Below, in pieces: positions 35,549 to 43,237 of a DNA stretch of 64,000 nucleotides (its first letter is position 1; every line of letters starts with the position of its first letter). The DNA is from Pseudocalidococcus sp964653145. GTDB lineage: Bacteria > Cyanobacteriota > Cyanobacteriia > Thermosynechococcales > Thermosynechococcaceae. The position numbers were made by a program, and so were the translations under genes. The notes beneath the pieces were generated by a model. The model did no database searches. It was not told the origin of the DNA and saw only the letters and a list, made by a program, of their open reading frames with translations. Location of the stretch: assembly GCA_964653145.1 (NCBI GenBank), contig CAZZCG010000002.1, positions 189,424 to 253,423 on the forward strand, written 5' to 3'.

Positions 35549-36136
35549 TTGCTTTTAGTCATTGATAACTACGATAGCTTTACCTACAACCTGGTGCAGT
35601 ACCTTGGAGAATTGGGGCAAGAGTTACCGGTAGCCTCAGACATTCGGGTGTTTCGCAACGATAAAATTACCCTTGCAGAGGTTCAAGATTTAGCCCCAAC
35701 GGCGATTGTCATTTCCCCAGGCCCCGGCCGTCCTGAAGATGCTGGCATTTCCCCTGAGCTGATTCAGTCCCTCGGGCCGGCTGTGCCAATGCTGGGGGTT
35801 TGCTTAGGGCATCAAGCCATTGGCTTGGTTTTTGGGGGAGAAGTTATTTCAGCACCGAGTTTAATGCACGGAAAAGTTTCCGAGATTTTCCATCGACAGC
35901 AGGGAGTTTTTGCCCATCTGGATAACCCATTTACCGCAACTCGTTACCATAGCTTAGTGATTGACCCCCAAACTTGCCCAACCGTTTTAGAAGTTACGGC
36001 TTGGACAGAGGATGGTGTGATTATGGGAGTTCAACACCGAGATTATCCCCATTTACAGGGAGTCCAGTTTCACCCGGAAAGTATTTTGACTATGGCAGGC
36101 AAAGATATTCTCCGTAATTTCCTTACATCCCTCTGA
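35549..36136 (+). CDS. trpG: Anthranilate/aminodeoxychorismate synthase glutamine amidotransferase subunit (TrpG/PabA)
   Basis: 195 aa class I glutamine amidotransferase that supplies ammonia to TrpE or PabB. Catalytic Cys in GVCLGHQAIG, His/Glu in GVQFHPESIL, and ISPGPGRPEDAG. TTG start at 35549, with GGGGA upstream; the frame of the nearby ATG 35542 is different. In many cyanobacteria one such subunit serves both tryptophan and folate synthesis. A TrpE/PabB-family partner lies at 60923-62332. Confidence 0.92.
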   Translation: MLLVIDNYDSFTYNLVQYLGELGQELPVASDIRVFRNDKITLAEVQDLAPTAIVISPGPGRPEDAGISPELIQSLGPAVPMLGVCLGHQAIGLVFGGEVISAPSLMHGKVSEIFHRQQGVFAHLDNPFTATRYHSLVIDPQTCPTVLEVTAWTEDGVIMGVQHRDYPHLQGVQFHPESILTMAGKDILRNFLTSL

Positions 36137-36230
36137 CAGTTGTCCTCGATTTCTGTTTAAATCAATACACTCAAGCACTGACAAACGCTTCAGGATTTCT
36201 ATGTTTCATTCCTAAGTGAGATAGCTCGAT

Positions 36231-36244
36231 ACCCAGGCCTGGGT
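36231..36244. repeat. Longest instance (ACCCAGGCCTGGGT) of the iterated palindrome CCAGGCCTGG
   Basis: Exact CCAGGCCTGG starts were read at 2375, 8073, 9856, 11365, 18732, 25785, 29326, 30983, 34752, 36233, 37471, 38280, 39027, 39171, 43094, 48716, 50882, 52115, 59751, 60443 and 62209: at least 21 in 64 kb, against about 0.06 expected by chance. The decamer is two abutting CCWGG sites and contains AGGCCT. Confidence 0.85.
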
Positions 36245-36269
36245 TTGTAATGAGGTGGGGGATTGTTTC

Positions 36270-36911
36270 ATGGGGCAAATTTTGGAGTATTTGGCCAGCG
36301 CGGATTGGGATAGTTTTCATCGCTATACCCGGTGGATCCGTTGGAATCTGTTTTTGGCCTACATTCCGCTAGTTTTAAGTTTCTGGTTGTTTCGCAGGGA
36401 GAGAATTTTTAGACCAAGACTGCTGTGGGGACTGGGATGTCTAATTTTTTTAGCATTTTTACCGAATGCGCCCTACGTCCTGACGGATGTTATTCACTTG
36501 TTGGCGGGAATTCGGGATGGAATTACCGGCTGGTTTTTAGTTTTGGTCTTTATTCCCACCAATCTCTTGGCAATCCTCTTGGGTCTTGAGGCCTATGTTT
36601 TGTCCTTGATCAATGTGGGAAATTTAGTTCGCCAATTGGGTTATCAAGCATGGTTGCCAGTCATTGAACTGGCTTTACATTTAATGTCTGCAGTTGGGGT
36701 TTATCTGGGCCGTTTTATTCGATTTAATAGTTGGGACTTAGCCACCCGGCCTGGGAATGTGTTTAGTACAACCCTAAATCTTTTAACTCGGCGAGAGCCA
36801 TGGGTGGTGATCCTTTTTAGTTTTTTTGTGCTCACTCTTTTGTACTGGGTCATGAAACAAGTCACCCTTGGCCTGGTTCTCCGTTGGAAATATCGTAAGG
36901 AAACTATTTAG
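36270..36911 (+). CDS. DUF1361 membrane protein
   Basis: 213 aa from ATG 36270 (GGTGGGGGA eight nt upstream); GTG 36255 is an alternative. About six hydrophobic segments; WNLFLAYIPLVLSFWLF followed by FLAFLPNAPYVLTDVIHL is the DUF1361 signature. An integral plasma-membrane or thylakoid protein of unknown function. It is followed after 53 bp by the cyclo-ligase. Confidence 0.82.
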   Translation: MGQILEYLASADWDSFHRYTRWIRWNLFLAYIPLVLSFWLFRRERIFRPRLLWGLGCLIFLAFLPNAPYVLTDVIHLLAGIRDGITGWFLVLVFIPTNLLAILLGLEAYVLSLINVGNLVRQLGYQAWLPVIELALHLMSAVGVYLGRFIRFNSWDLATRPGNVFSTTLNLLTRREPWVVILFSFFVLTLLYWVMKQVTLGLVLRWKYRKETI

Positions 36912-36964
36912 TTCCAGTAAGTAGTTTAACGTCTGCTTTTTAAGCATTTGAGAGGTTTCTAATC

Positions 36965-37540
36965 TTGTCCGTTGATAAGGTAATACTCCGAAAACATTTT
37001 TTGTCGCAACGAATGGCTTTATCCCCACGAGAATGGACTGCAAAAAGTCAACAAATTTGCGAAACTCTGGAATCATTACCCGCCTTTAACCAGGCCAAAA
37101 CTATTCTCGCCTACTCTACTCACCAAAATGAGCCAGATTTATACCCATTATTTGCCCGCCATGACAAAGTCTGGGGATTGCCACGGTGCCAGAAAAAAGA
37201 GTTGATTTGGCATCAGTGTCACCCCATTCAGCAGGCTGAGCACATAAAACTCGATAAATTTGGGATTCTCACACCACCCGCCACTTTTCCAAAGATTACC
37301 CCTGAAGAAGTTGATTTAATTCTGATCCCAAGCCTAGCATTAGATCGTCAAGGTTATCGTTTGGGCTATGGCGGCGGCTACTATGACCGGCTATTATCGA
37401 CTTCAGATTGGCAGCATTGTCTTACAATTGGCATTGTTTTTGATTTTGCCCTTGTTGAGAAGCTTCCAACCCAGGCCTGGGATATTAAACTCAGCGCGTA
37501 TTGTACTGATAAAACTGTCACTTGGATTCGCTATCGCTAA
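36965..37540 (+). CDS. 5-formyltetrahydrofolate cyclo-ligase
   Basis: 191 aa. ATP-dependent conversion of 5-formyl-THF to 5,10-methenyl-THF. The N-terminal LRKHFLSQRMALS, the central LILIPSLALDRQGYRLGYGGGYYDR (phosphate and substrate loop) and the terminal region are typical. TTG start with GAGAGG upstream. It recycles the 5-formyl-THF that arises as a by-product of folate metabolism. Confidence 0.92.
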   Translation: MSVDKVILRKHFLSQRMALSPREWTAKSQQICETLESLPAFNQAKTILAYSTHQNEPDLYPLFARHDKVWGLPRCQKKELIWHQCHPIQQAEHIKLDKFGILTPPATFPKITPEEVDLILIPSLALDRQGYRLGYGGGYYDRLLSTSDWQHCLTIGIVFDFALVEKLPTQAWDIKLSAYCTDKTVTWIRYR

Positions 37541-37705
37541 ATGATTTAACTCAATTTAAGTTAGTGATCATTTAATATTCAACTGTCGAGCATCAGACTT
37601 AAGTGAGCTATGATTTCTAGTCTGTTTAATAAGTAGTCAAAACCCACGTATTCCTAAAAGTTAAAGCTTTTTAATAATATCGCTTATTGTGAACGAGCAT
37701 TGCCT

Positions 37706-37918
37706 ATGTCTATGGAACTAATCATCACTTTTGCAGCAATTTTGGTATCTTGGTTTGTCTTTACTGGCCTGGTACGAGTTCTAAAGGTTGCGGTGGGAAC
37801 GGCAATTAAAGTGACCCTAATTGTCTTTCTGGTGCAAATTCTCTTTGGGATCGGCCCAGAAATACTAATTAAGCGAGTTATGGAACTGGGCGAGCAGGTT
37901 TTTTCAACACTCAAGTAG
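37706..37918 (+). CDS. Small conserved membrane protein
   Basis: 70 aa from ATG 37706. Two hydrophobic helices (about 3-22 and 30-50) ending VQILFGIGPEILIKRV; this pattern recurs in small cyanobacterial proteins of unknown function. It overlaps the end of the GNAT gene by 8 bp on the opposite strand. The 165 bp upstream are AT-rich and carry no gene. Confidence 0.65.
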   Translation: MSMELIITFAAILVSWFVFTGLVRVLKVAVGTAIKVTLIVFLVQILFGIGPEILIKRVMELGEQVFSTLK

Positions 37919-38408
37919 GGGAATGGGAGGTTACTGGATTTAACCTGGTACGCCAGAGGCCTGGAAACGAGTTGGGAATTTCAATAGCTCCAGCAACATG
38001 GTGGTAAAACTCCTTTGGCCCAACCCAGCCAATAATTGCATAGCCATAGCCCTGAATTTGCATCCTGTTAAGGGTCAGCTGAGTTAAAGCCTTCCCAATA
38101 CCTTGTTGGCGATATTGGGCTTCAACACCCATTGGCCCGAATAATCCTAGGGCTGCACTGTCATAACACGCGAATCCTAATAATTTCCCCGACTTAACCG
38201 CCAGTAGACAGCGTGGGGGGCGTTGATTTATCGCTATTGTCAGTTCACTTACCCAGCCTTGACTAAAATGTTCTGCTACCCAGGCCTGGATTAGGTGGGT
38301 TTCTGCCCCCAGGGGTTGACGATAGATAATGCCTTGATTTTGATGGGTTTCAATCAAAGCCTGATCAACTTTTAAATCGTACAACTTAACGAGCATATCC
38401 ATGGGCAT
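37911..38408 (-). CDS. GNAT-family N-acetyltransferase
   Basis: 165 aa. The acetyl-CoA site is GPMGVEAQYRQQGIGKALTQ (motif A, Q/RxxGxG/A), followed by AIIGWVGPKEFYHHV (motif B). Substrate unknown. Start at ATG 38408, though MDMLVK (38399) is equally possible. It sits downstream of the response regulator on the same strand, 54 bp away, and may be co-transcribed. Confidence 0.85.
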   Translation of the reverse strand: MPMDMLVKLYDLKVDQALIETHQNQGIIYRQPLGAETHLIQAWVAEHFSQGWVSELTIAINQRPPRCLLAVKSGKLLGFACYDSAALGLFGPMGVEAQYRQQGIGKALTQLTLNRMQIQGYGYAIIGWVGPKEFYHHVAGAIEIPNSFPGLWRTRLNPVTSHSPT

Positions 38409-38462
38409 TACCTGAATGAAAAACCCTAGACGTTTAGTTTGTTGCTTAGGTTTTGACTCTGT

Positions 38463-39143
38463 TTAGTTAGCAATGCCATTCTCCAGGGCAAAGCGAACCA
38501 GCTCAGTACGACTACTAGTATTGGTCTTGATAAAAAGGCGACTCACATACTTTTCAATATTGCGAACACTGGTTTGCAGTTGACTGGCTATTTCCTTATT
38601 CATCAAACCTTGGACTACTAAATCTAAAACACTTTGCTCTCGGGGGGTTAGGTCGATTTTAATTGGATTGGGGTTAAGGGGGGTACCGCCGCGTTTGACT
38701 AAGAGCGCCCGCAATTCGGCAATTTGTCCAGCCAAGTCCGAAATATCCGGTTCTGTAATCGCCGCAGCTTGCTGAAATCGACGCAAAAGGTTTTTAACAA
38801 TGGCAACTAATTCATCTGGGTCAAAGGGTTTAGAAAGATAGGCATCACATCCAGCGTCATAACCTTGAATTCGATCCCGCTTCATTCCCCGGGCAGTTAG
38901 AAAAACAACCGGCAAAAAGCTAAATCGATCATCATCCCGGAGTTTTGCTAGAAATTCGTAGCCATCCACTTGGGGCATCATCACATCGGTAATCACTAAG
39001 TCGGGACGATTTTGCTCCAAAAGTTCCCAGGCCTGGAGGGCATTGCTGGCAGCGGCAACCGTAAACCCACTTTCTTCAAGGTAAGCCTGAATGGCATCTC
39101 GCAAACCCGGTTCATCATCCACCAACAACAAATGCTCACCCAT
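38463..39143 (-). CDS. Response regulator, receiver + LuxR/NarL-type HTH (Ycf29-like)
   Basis: 226 aa. Receiver with DDE (LLVDDEPG), phospho-Asp in VITDVMMPQVDGY, Thr in FLTARG and Lys in LSKPFDP; then a helical linker and a LuxR-type HTH (LTPREQSVLDLVVQGLMNKEIAS...VRNIEKYVSRLF). The arrangement resembles Ycf29, an orphan regulator retained in some plastid genomes. No cognate kinase is adjacent. CCAGGCCTGG occurs both within the gene and 28 bp upstream of it. Confidence 0.85.
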   Translation of the reverse strand: MGEHLLLVDDEPGLRDAIQAYLEESGFTVAAASNALQAWELLEQNRPDLVITDVMMPQVDGYEFLAKLRDDDRFSFLPVVFLTARGMKRDRIQGYDAGCDAYLSKPFDPDELVAIVKNLLRRFQQAAAITEPDISDLAGQIAELRALLVKRGGTPLNPNPIKIDLTPREQSVLDLVVQGLMNKEIASQLQTSVRNIEKYVSRLFIKTNTSSRTELVRFALENGIAN

Positions 39144-39297
39144 ACAGTTCTCTCATGATCTCCTACAGTTCCAGGCCTGGTTTCCTTGTAATTTCTAGTG
39201 TACGCCGCCAACTTCCACTAAAATTGAATGATTCTTGCGGCCCGTGTGCTAAAACATTTAGGCAATTGCATTTGAATTGTATTTGAGGAAATGGCCC

Positions 39298-39690
39298 ATG
39301 AGTTTACCCCTACAGGATTTACCGAGCCCGATGAATCCAGTTGCAGCTACGGAATTACGGCCCTGGGGCTCATTTACGGTGCTGGAAGAGGGGCCAGGCT
39401 ACAAAATCAAACGAATTGAGGTTAAGCCAGGCCACCGTCTCAGCCTGCAAATGCACCACCATCGCAGTGAGCACTGGATCGTCATTTCTGGAATCGCCAA
39501 AGTCCAGCGGGGGGAAGAAATTATTATGCTCTCTCCCAACGAATCCACCTACGTCCCCCAATTTACTCGCCACCGCCTGGAAAACCCCGGAAAAATTAAT
39601 TTAGTCCTGATTGAAGTCCAGAACGGTCAATACCTAGGGGAAGATGATATTCAGCGATTTGAAGATGATTACGCCCGATCTAGTTCATAA
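39298..39690 (+). CDS. Mannose-6-phosphate isomerase-type cupin protein
   Basis: 130 aa from ATG 39298 (GAGGAA seven nt upstream). RPWGSFTVLEEGPGYKIKRIEVKPG and LSLQMHHHRSEHWIVISG are the conserved metal-binding part of type II phosphomannose isomerases; only this single cupin domain is present, without the pyrophosphorylase part. Likely interconverts mannose-6-P and fructose-6-P for envelope sugars. It heads a plus-strand run through lptF/G. Confidence 0.85.
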   Translation: MSLPLQDLPSPMNPVAATELRPWGSFTVLEEGPGYKIKRIEVKPGHRLSLQMHHHRSEHWIVISGIAKVQRGEEIIMLSPNESTYVPQFTRHRLENPGKINLVLIEVQNGQYLGEDDIQRFEDDYARSSS

Positions 39691-39741
39691 CCAGTTTGAT
39701 GGACACTTCTCCTTAAATCCTTCTCGAGATTTCCGATTCCC

Positions 39742-40083
39742 ATGGCCGTTACCCTAACCTCAGCCGCCCGTCGTGAACTTGATCGACTCCGCCAGAAGTC
39801 CCAGGCCAAATCATCGGGGCATATTTTTCGGGTTGGGGTCAAACCTGGGGGCTGTGCCGATTGGCTATACGTTCTCGAGTTTACAAACCAGGCCCAGGCC
39901 GATGATCTAGTGGCGGAAACCGATGGTCTGGTGATCGCTGTGGCCGGGGATAGTTTGGCTAAGTTGGATGATTTGACTTTGGATTACACCGAAGATTTAA
40001 TGGGTGGAGCTTTTCGTTTTTATAACCCCATTGCCGAACAAACCTGTGGCTGTGGCCTATCCTTTAAACTAGCTGAGTCCTGA
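39742..40083 (+). CDS. HesB/IscA/SufA-family iron-sulfur assembly protein
   Basis: 113 aa. Three conserved cysteines: GGCADW and the C-terminal CGCGLSF pair. Acts as an A-type Fe-S carrier or iron-binding regulator. Begins at ATG 39742, 51 bp after the cupin gene. Which A-type paralogue (SufA or IscA) this is cannot be determined. Confidence 0.9.
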   Translation: MAVTLTSAARRELDRLRQKSQAKSSGHIFRVGVKPGGCADWLYVLEFTNQAQADDLVAETDGLVIAVAGDSLAKLDDLTLDYTEDLMGGAFRFYNPIAEQTCGCGLSFKLAES

Positions 40084-40154
40084 GGCAACCTCGGCCATTA
40101 AGATCGAGTCATGGCCTGGATCAGATTGATGAACCAAGAGGATTGAAATTGACT

Positions 40155-40595
40155 ATGGTGGGGCGTTGGCAAGGTGGGGGGATGATTGGCCTGGTGCTGG
40201 GGCTGGGACTTTTAGGCGTGAGTTCCATGGCAAAATCCCAAACAACCCCCGAGGTTGATCCCAGTGCTGTTCCCCAACAGGCCTTGACAATTTTGGCGGA
40301 TGTGCAACAGGCCAACGCAATGACGGGGATTGTCACAGCCCGCGGCAATGTTCAACTGATCTATCCAGCCCGGCAAATCCAGGCCACAGCCACCCAGGCC
40401 CAGTACTTTAGTCGGGAGCGGCGGATTGTCTTAACTGGAAATGTTTACGTGCTTCAAGAGGGGAACAGTTTACGGGGTGATTCCGTGACCTATCTCATTG
40501 ATCAGGAAAAGTTTGTGGCAACCCCAGTGGCTAACCAACAGGTGGAGTCAATCCTGATGATTCGAGATAACCCGGCTCAAGCCCCTAATTTTTAG
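40155..40595 (+). CDS. lptA: LptA/OstA-like periplasmic LPS-transport protein
   Basis: 146 aa from ATG 40155 (TTG 40149 and 40143 possible). Hydrophobic signal segment (about 9-30). The OstA-like body has AMTGIVTARGNVQLIYPARQIQATA and RIVLTGNVYVLQEGNSLRGDSVTYLIDQEKF, the usual strand repeats of the jellyroll bridge carrying LPS across the periplasm. Its neighbours lptB and lptF/G support the role. Confidence 0.9.
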   Translation: MVGRWQGGGMIGLVLGLGLLGVSSMAKSQTTPEVDPSAVPQQALTILADVQQANAMTGIVTARGNVQLIYPARQIQATATQAQYFSRERRIVLTGNVYVLQEGNSLRGDSVTYLIDQEKFVATPVANQQVESILMIRDNPAQAPNF

Positions 40596-40614
40596 GTTCC
40601 GTTGAGTTTTGCCG

Positions 40615-41343
40615 ATGAAAATTCTTTTAGAAGGGGTTCGTAAAGCCTACGGGGCCCGCACAGTGGTGGATCAGGTCAGCTTAGGGATTGAGCAGGGGGA
40701 AATTGTCGGCTTACTGGGGCCCAATGGAGCAGGCAAAACCACAACCTTTTATCTTGCCACTGGCCTGGAGAAACCGGATCAGGGTCGAGTTTGGCTGGAT
40801 CGGGACGACATTACTCCCTTGCCCCTCCATCGGCGGGCCCGCTTAGGCATTGGCTACTTACCCCAGGAACCGAGCATTTTCCGGAGTTTAACGGTTCAAG
40901 AAAATATTCTCCTTGTGTTGGAGCAAACCCACGTTCCTCGGCACCTTTGGCGTGATCGCTTAGACCAACTACTGGGGGAATTAAATCTTCAAAAAATTGC
41001 CCAAACAAAAGGGAACCGAGTTTCCGGTGGGGAACGCCGACGGACAGAGCTGGCTCGGGCCTTAGCGATTGGGGTGGAGGGGCCAAAGTTTTTGTTTTTA
41101 GATGAACCCTTTGCTGGGGTCGATCCCATTGCCGTCGGGGAGATTCAAGCCATCGTTACTCAATTGCGACAACAGAACCTTGGAATTTTAATTACGGATC
41201 ACAACGTCCGTGAAACCCTGTCTATCGTTGATCGAGCCTACATCATGCGGGATGGGCATATTTTGGCCGCGGGGGCAGCGGCGGACTTATACGATGATCC
41301 CCTGGTGCGTCAATACTATCTGGGAGAAAATTTTGTCCCCTAA
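40615..41343 (+). CDS. lptB: LPS-export ABC transporter ATP-binding protein LptB
   Basis: 242 aa from ATG 40615. Walker A GPNGAGKTTT, Q-loop YLPQEPSIFRSL, signature SGGERRRTELARAL, Walker B FLFLDEPFAGVDP and switch His ITDHNVRE. SIFRSLTVQENILLVLE is typical of LptB. It powers LPS extraction from the inner membrane with LptF/G. Its last 11 bp overlap the start of the permease gene. Confidence 0.95.
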   Translation: MKILLEGVRKAYGARTVVDQVSLGIEQGEIVGLLGPNGAGKTTTFYLATGLEKPDQGRVWLDRDDITPLPLHRRARLGIGYLPQEPSIFRSLTVQENILLVLEQTHVPRHLWRDRLDQLLGELNLQKIAQTKGNRVSGGERRRTELARALAIGVEGPKFLFLDEPFAGVDPIAVGEIQAIVTQLRQQNLGILITDHNVRETLSIVDRAYIMRDGHILAAGAAADLYDDPLVRQYYLGENFVP

Positions 41344-42487
41344 CCGGCTGTGGCGACGCATCCAAGTTGAACTGGGAAGATTGATTCCCGGTACGCAGTT
41401 GGATTGGTACCTATGGCGCAATATCATGCCGGCATTTGGCCTGGGAGTCGCCATTTTTGCTGCCTTAGCCCTATCCGTGGGTGTGTTATTTGATTTGGTG
41501 CGACAAGTCTCCGAGTCCCAAATTCCCTTAACCGCTGTTCTCCAGGTACTTCTCCTGCAAATCCCCTATATCCTCACCTTTGCTCTGCCCATGGCGGTGA
41601 TGCTGGCTGTTCTGACCACAATTAGTCGCCTTGGGGAAGACGGGGAACTGGTGGCCTTCAAAAGTATTGGCATTAGTCTTTATCGGTTGGCAGCTCCAAT
41701 TTTGGCCCTGTCCTTGGCCGTGAGTTTAATTACTTTTACCCTGAGCGAGACCATTATTCCCGAATTCCGTGAACAATCCACCGAAGTCTTGCAACGCTAT
41801 CTCCGCCAAGAGGAACGGGTTGGACAAACTCGAGATATTTACTACCCAGAGTATGGCCCAGATGAGCAGGTTCGCCGTCTTTACTACGCTAGGGAATTTG
41901 ATGGCGTTTCCATGCGGGGCATCACCGTCGTTGATTTTTCCCAACCGGAGCTGGTCCAAGTTGTGACCGCCGCTGCTGCCGACTGGAGTTACCCCAAAAG
42001 TACCTGGAAGATTGCCGATGGGATTATTTACTTAGTGTCTAACCTAGGTAATATTCGCGACATCATTGAGTTTCAGCAGCAGCAACTCGTTATTCCCCGG
42101 AAACTTGAGGAAGACGTCCTGAGCCCATCCCAAGTCACCGATCTCTCCACAACCCAGGCCCGACGAGCATTGGTCTTAGCTGAGCAGGAAAACAATTCAA
42201 TTTTGGTGCGAGCGTTAAGAGTTCATTTGCAACAACAATATGCACAGCCGTTTGTGGCGGTGGTATTTGGACTGATGGGTCTTGGATTCGGGGCCATGGG
42301 CCAAAAGCGAGGGGCAGGGCAGGGGTTCGGCTTAAGCGTTGGCTTAATTTTTGCTCAAATTCTCTTAACCTATTTTGCTGGGGCCTTAGGCTTTGTCGGT
42401 TTTTTATCTCCAGTTGTTGCGGCTTGGCTACCACAAAGCCTGGGATTGGGAGTTGCTATTTTGTTAATCCAACGGGGCAATCGCTAA
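41333..42487 (+). CDS. LptF/LptG family LPS-export permease
   Basis: 384 aa. Start at TTG 41333, with GGGAG six nt upstream and within the end of lptB. Helices at about 20-42, 55-85 and 97-120, a periplasmic beta-jellyroll (about 125-270), then helices in the last 110 residues (VVFGLMGLGFGAMGQ, GFGLSVGLIFAQILLTYF, PQSLGLGVAILLIQR). Cyanobacteria often have a single YjgP/YjgQ protein that would homodimerise; only one is present here. Confidence 0.9.
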   Translation: MSPNRLWRRIQVELGRLIPGTQLDWYLWRNIMPAFGLGVAIFAALALSVGVLFDLVRQVSESQIPLTAVLQVLLLQIPYILTFALPMAVMLAVLTTISRLGEDGELVAFKSIGISLYRLAAPILALSLAVSLITFTLSETIIPEFREQSTEVLQRYLRQEERVGQTRDIYYPEYGPDEQVRRLYYAREFDGVSMRGITVVDFSQPELVQVVTAAAADWSYPKSTWKIADGIIYLVSNLGNIRDIIEFQQQQLVIPRKLEEDVLSPSQVTDLSTTQARRALVLAEQENNSILVRALRVHLQQQYAQPFVAVVFGLMGLGFGAMGQKRGAGQGFGLSVGLIFAQILLTYFAGALGFVGFLSPVVAAWLPQSLGLGVAILLIQRGNR

Positions 42488-42514
42488 CTCAAATTGTTTT
42501 TAACCAACGACACC

Positions 42515-43186
42515 TTAGGTTTGCAATTCCACCGGGTTGCGACTCATTGGCCCCAGGTAGCGGGCTAAATACGGTGAAAAGACTTCATAAATGACAGTTA
42601 GGGGGCGATGGTCATGCCAGAAGATATAGTGCCGTCCCCAGAAGGGCCCAGAAACGCCGAAGGCAGCGGCTAATTCTCCGGAATGCCCCAGATAAACCCC
42701 TTGAATATCCCGATAGAGTTCCACCTTCAGCTTGGCTAAATTAGCCCAAATCGGCAGGGCGCGGTTTTGCAGGTATTCATCCACATGGGCAGCTTCCCAC
42801 CAAGACGTGGCGTAGGCTAGGCGTTGCCCAGAGGCAGTTCGTAACCAAACCTGACGGCGCAAACGGGGCCCGGGAATGGCGTTGATGGCATTGGGGGCAT
42901 GATCCCGATCTAGGCCAATCAAGGACATATCAATCACGTCCACTTCCGTTGGTTCACCGGTGAGTAACTGCAAATGCCGGGTGGGGGAGCCATCTCCTAA
43001 AATCAGGATTTGCCAGGCCGGGGGCAGAAGGACATGGGGCAAGCCCGCAGACAACATCTCAGATGAACCTTGCCAGACCGGATCTAAGGCATACCAGGCC
43101 TGGGTCACTGCCTGCTCTGGTCGGGGTTTGGGACTTAACGAGGGGTGGGATGGCACAGGCTTTTGTGACAAAACTTTACCTAACAC
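42515..43186 (-). CDS. Chorismate pyruvate-lyase family protein (DUF98/Ycf21-like)
   Basis: 223 aa, GTG start. ILILGDGSPTRHLQLLTG, RRQVWLR...GQRLAYATSWW and the C-terminal region correspond to the DUF98 chorismate lyase family, to which Ycf21 belongs. In cyanobacteria this enzyme makes 4-hydroxybenzoate, the ring precursor of plastoquinone; UbiX at 62921 serves the same pathway. The gene is convergent with lptF/G, with 27 bp between. Confidence 0.85.
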   Translation of the reverse strand: MLGKVLSQKPVPSHPSLSPKPRPEQAVTQAWYALDPVWQGSSEMLSAGLPHVLLPPAWQILILGDGSPTRHLQLLTGEPTEVDVIDMSLIGLDRDHAPNAINAIPGPRLRRQVWLRTASGQRLAYATSWWEAAHVDEYLQNRALPIWANLAKLKVELYRDIQGVYLGHSGELAAAFGVSGPFWGRHYIFWHDHRPLTVIYEVFSPYLARYLGPMSRNPVELQT

Positions 43187-43237
43187 TACTCTAGCGACAA
43201 TTGCTGATCCCGGCCCGGTTGGCGATGAACCAAAAAT

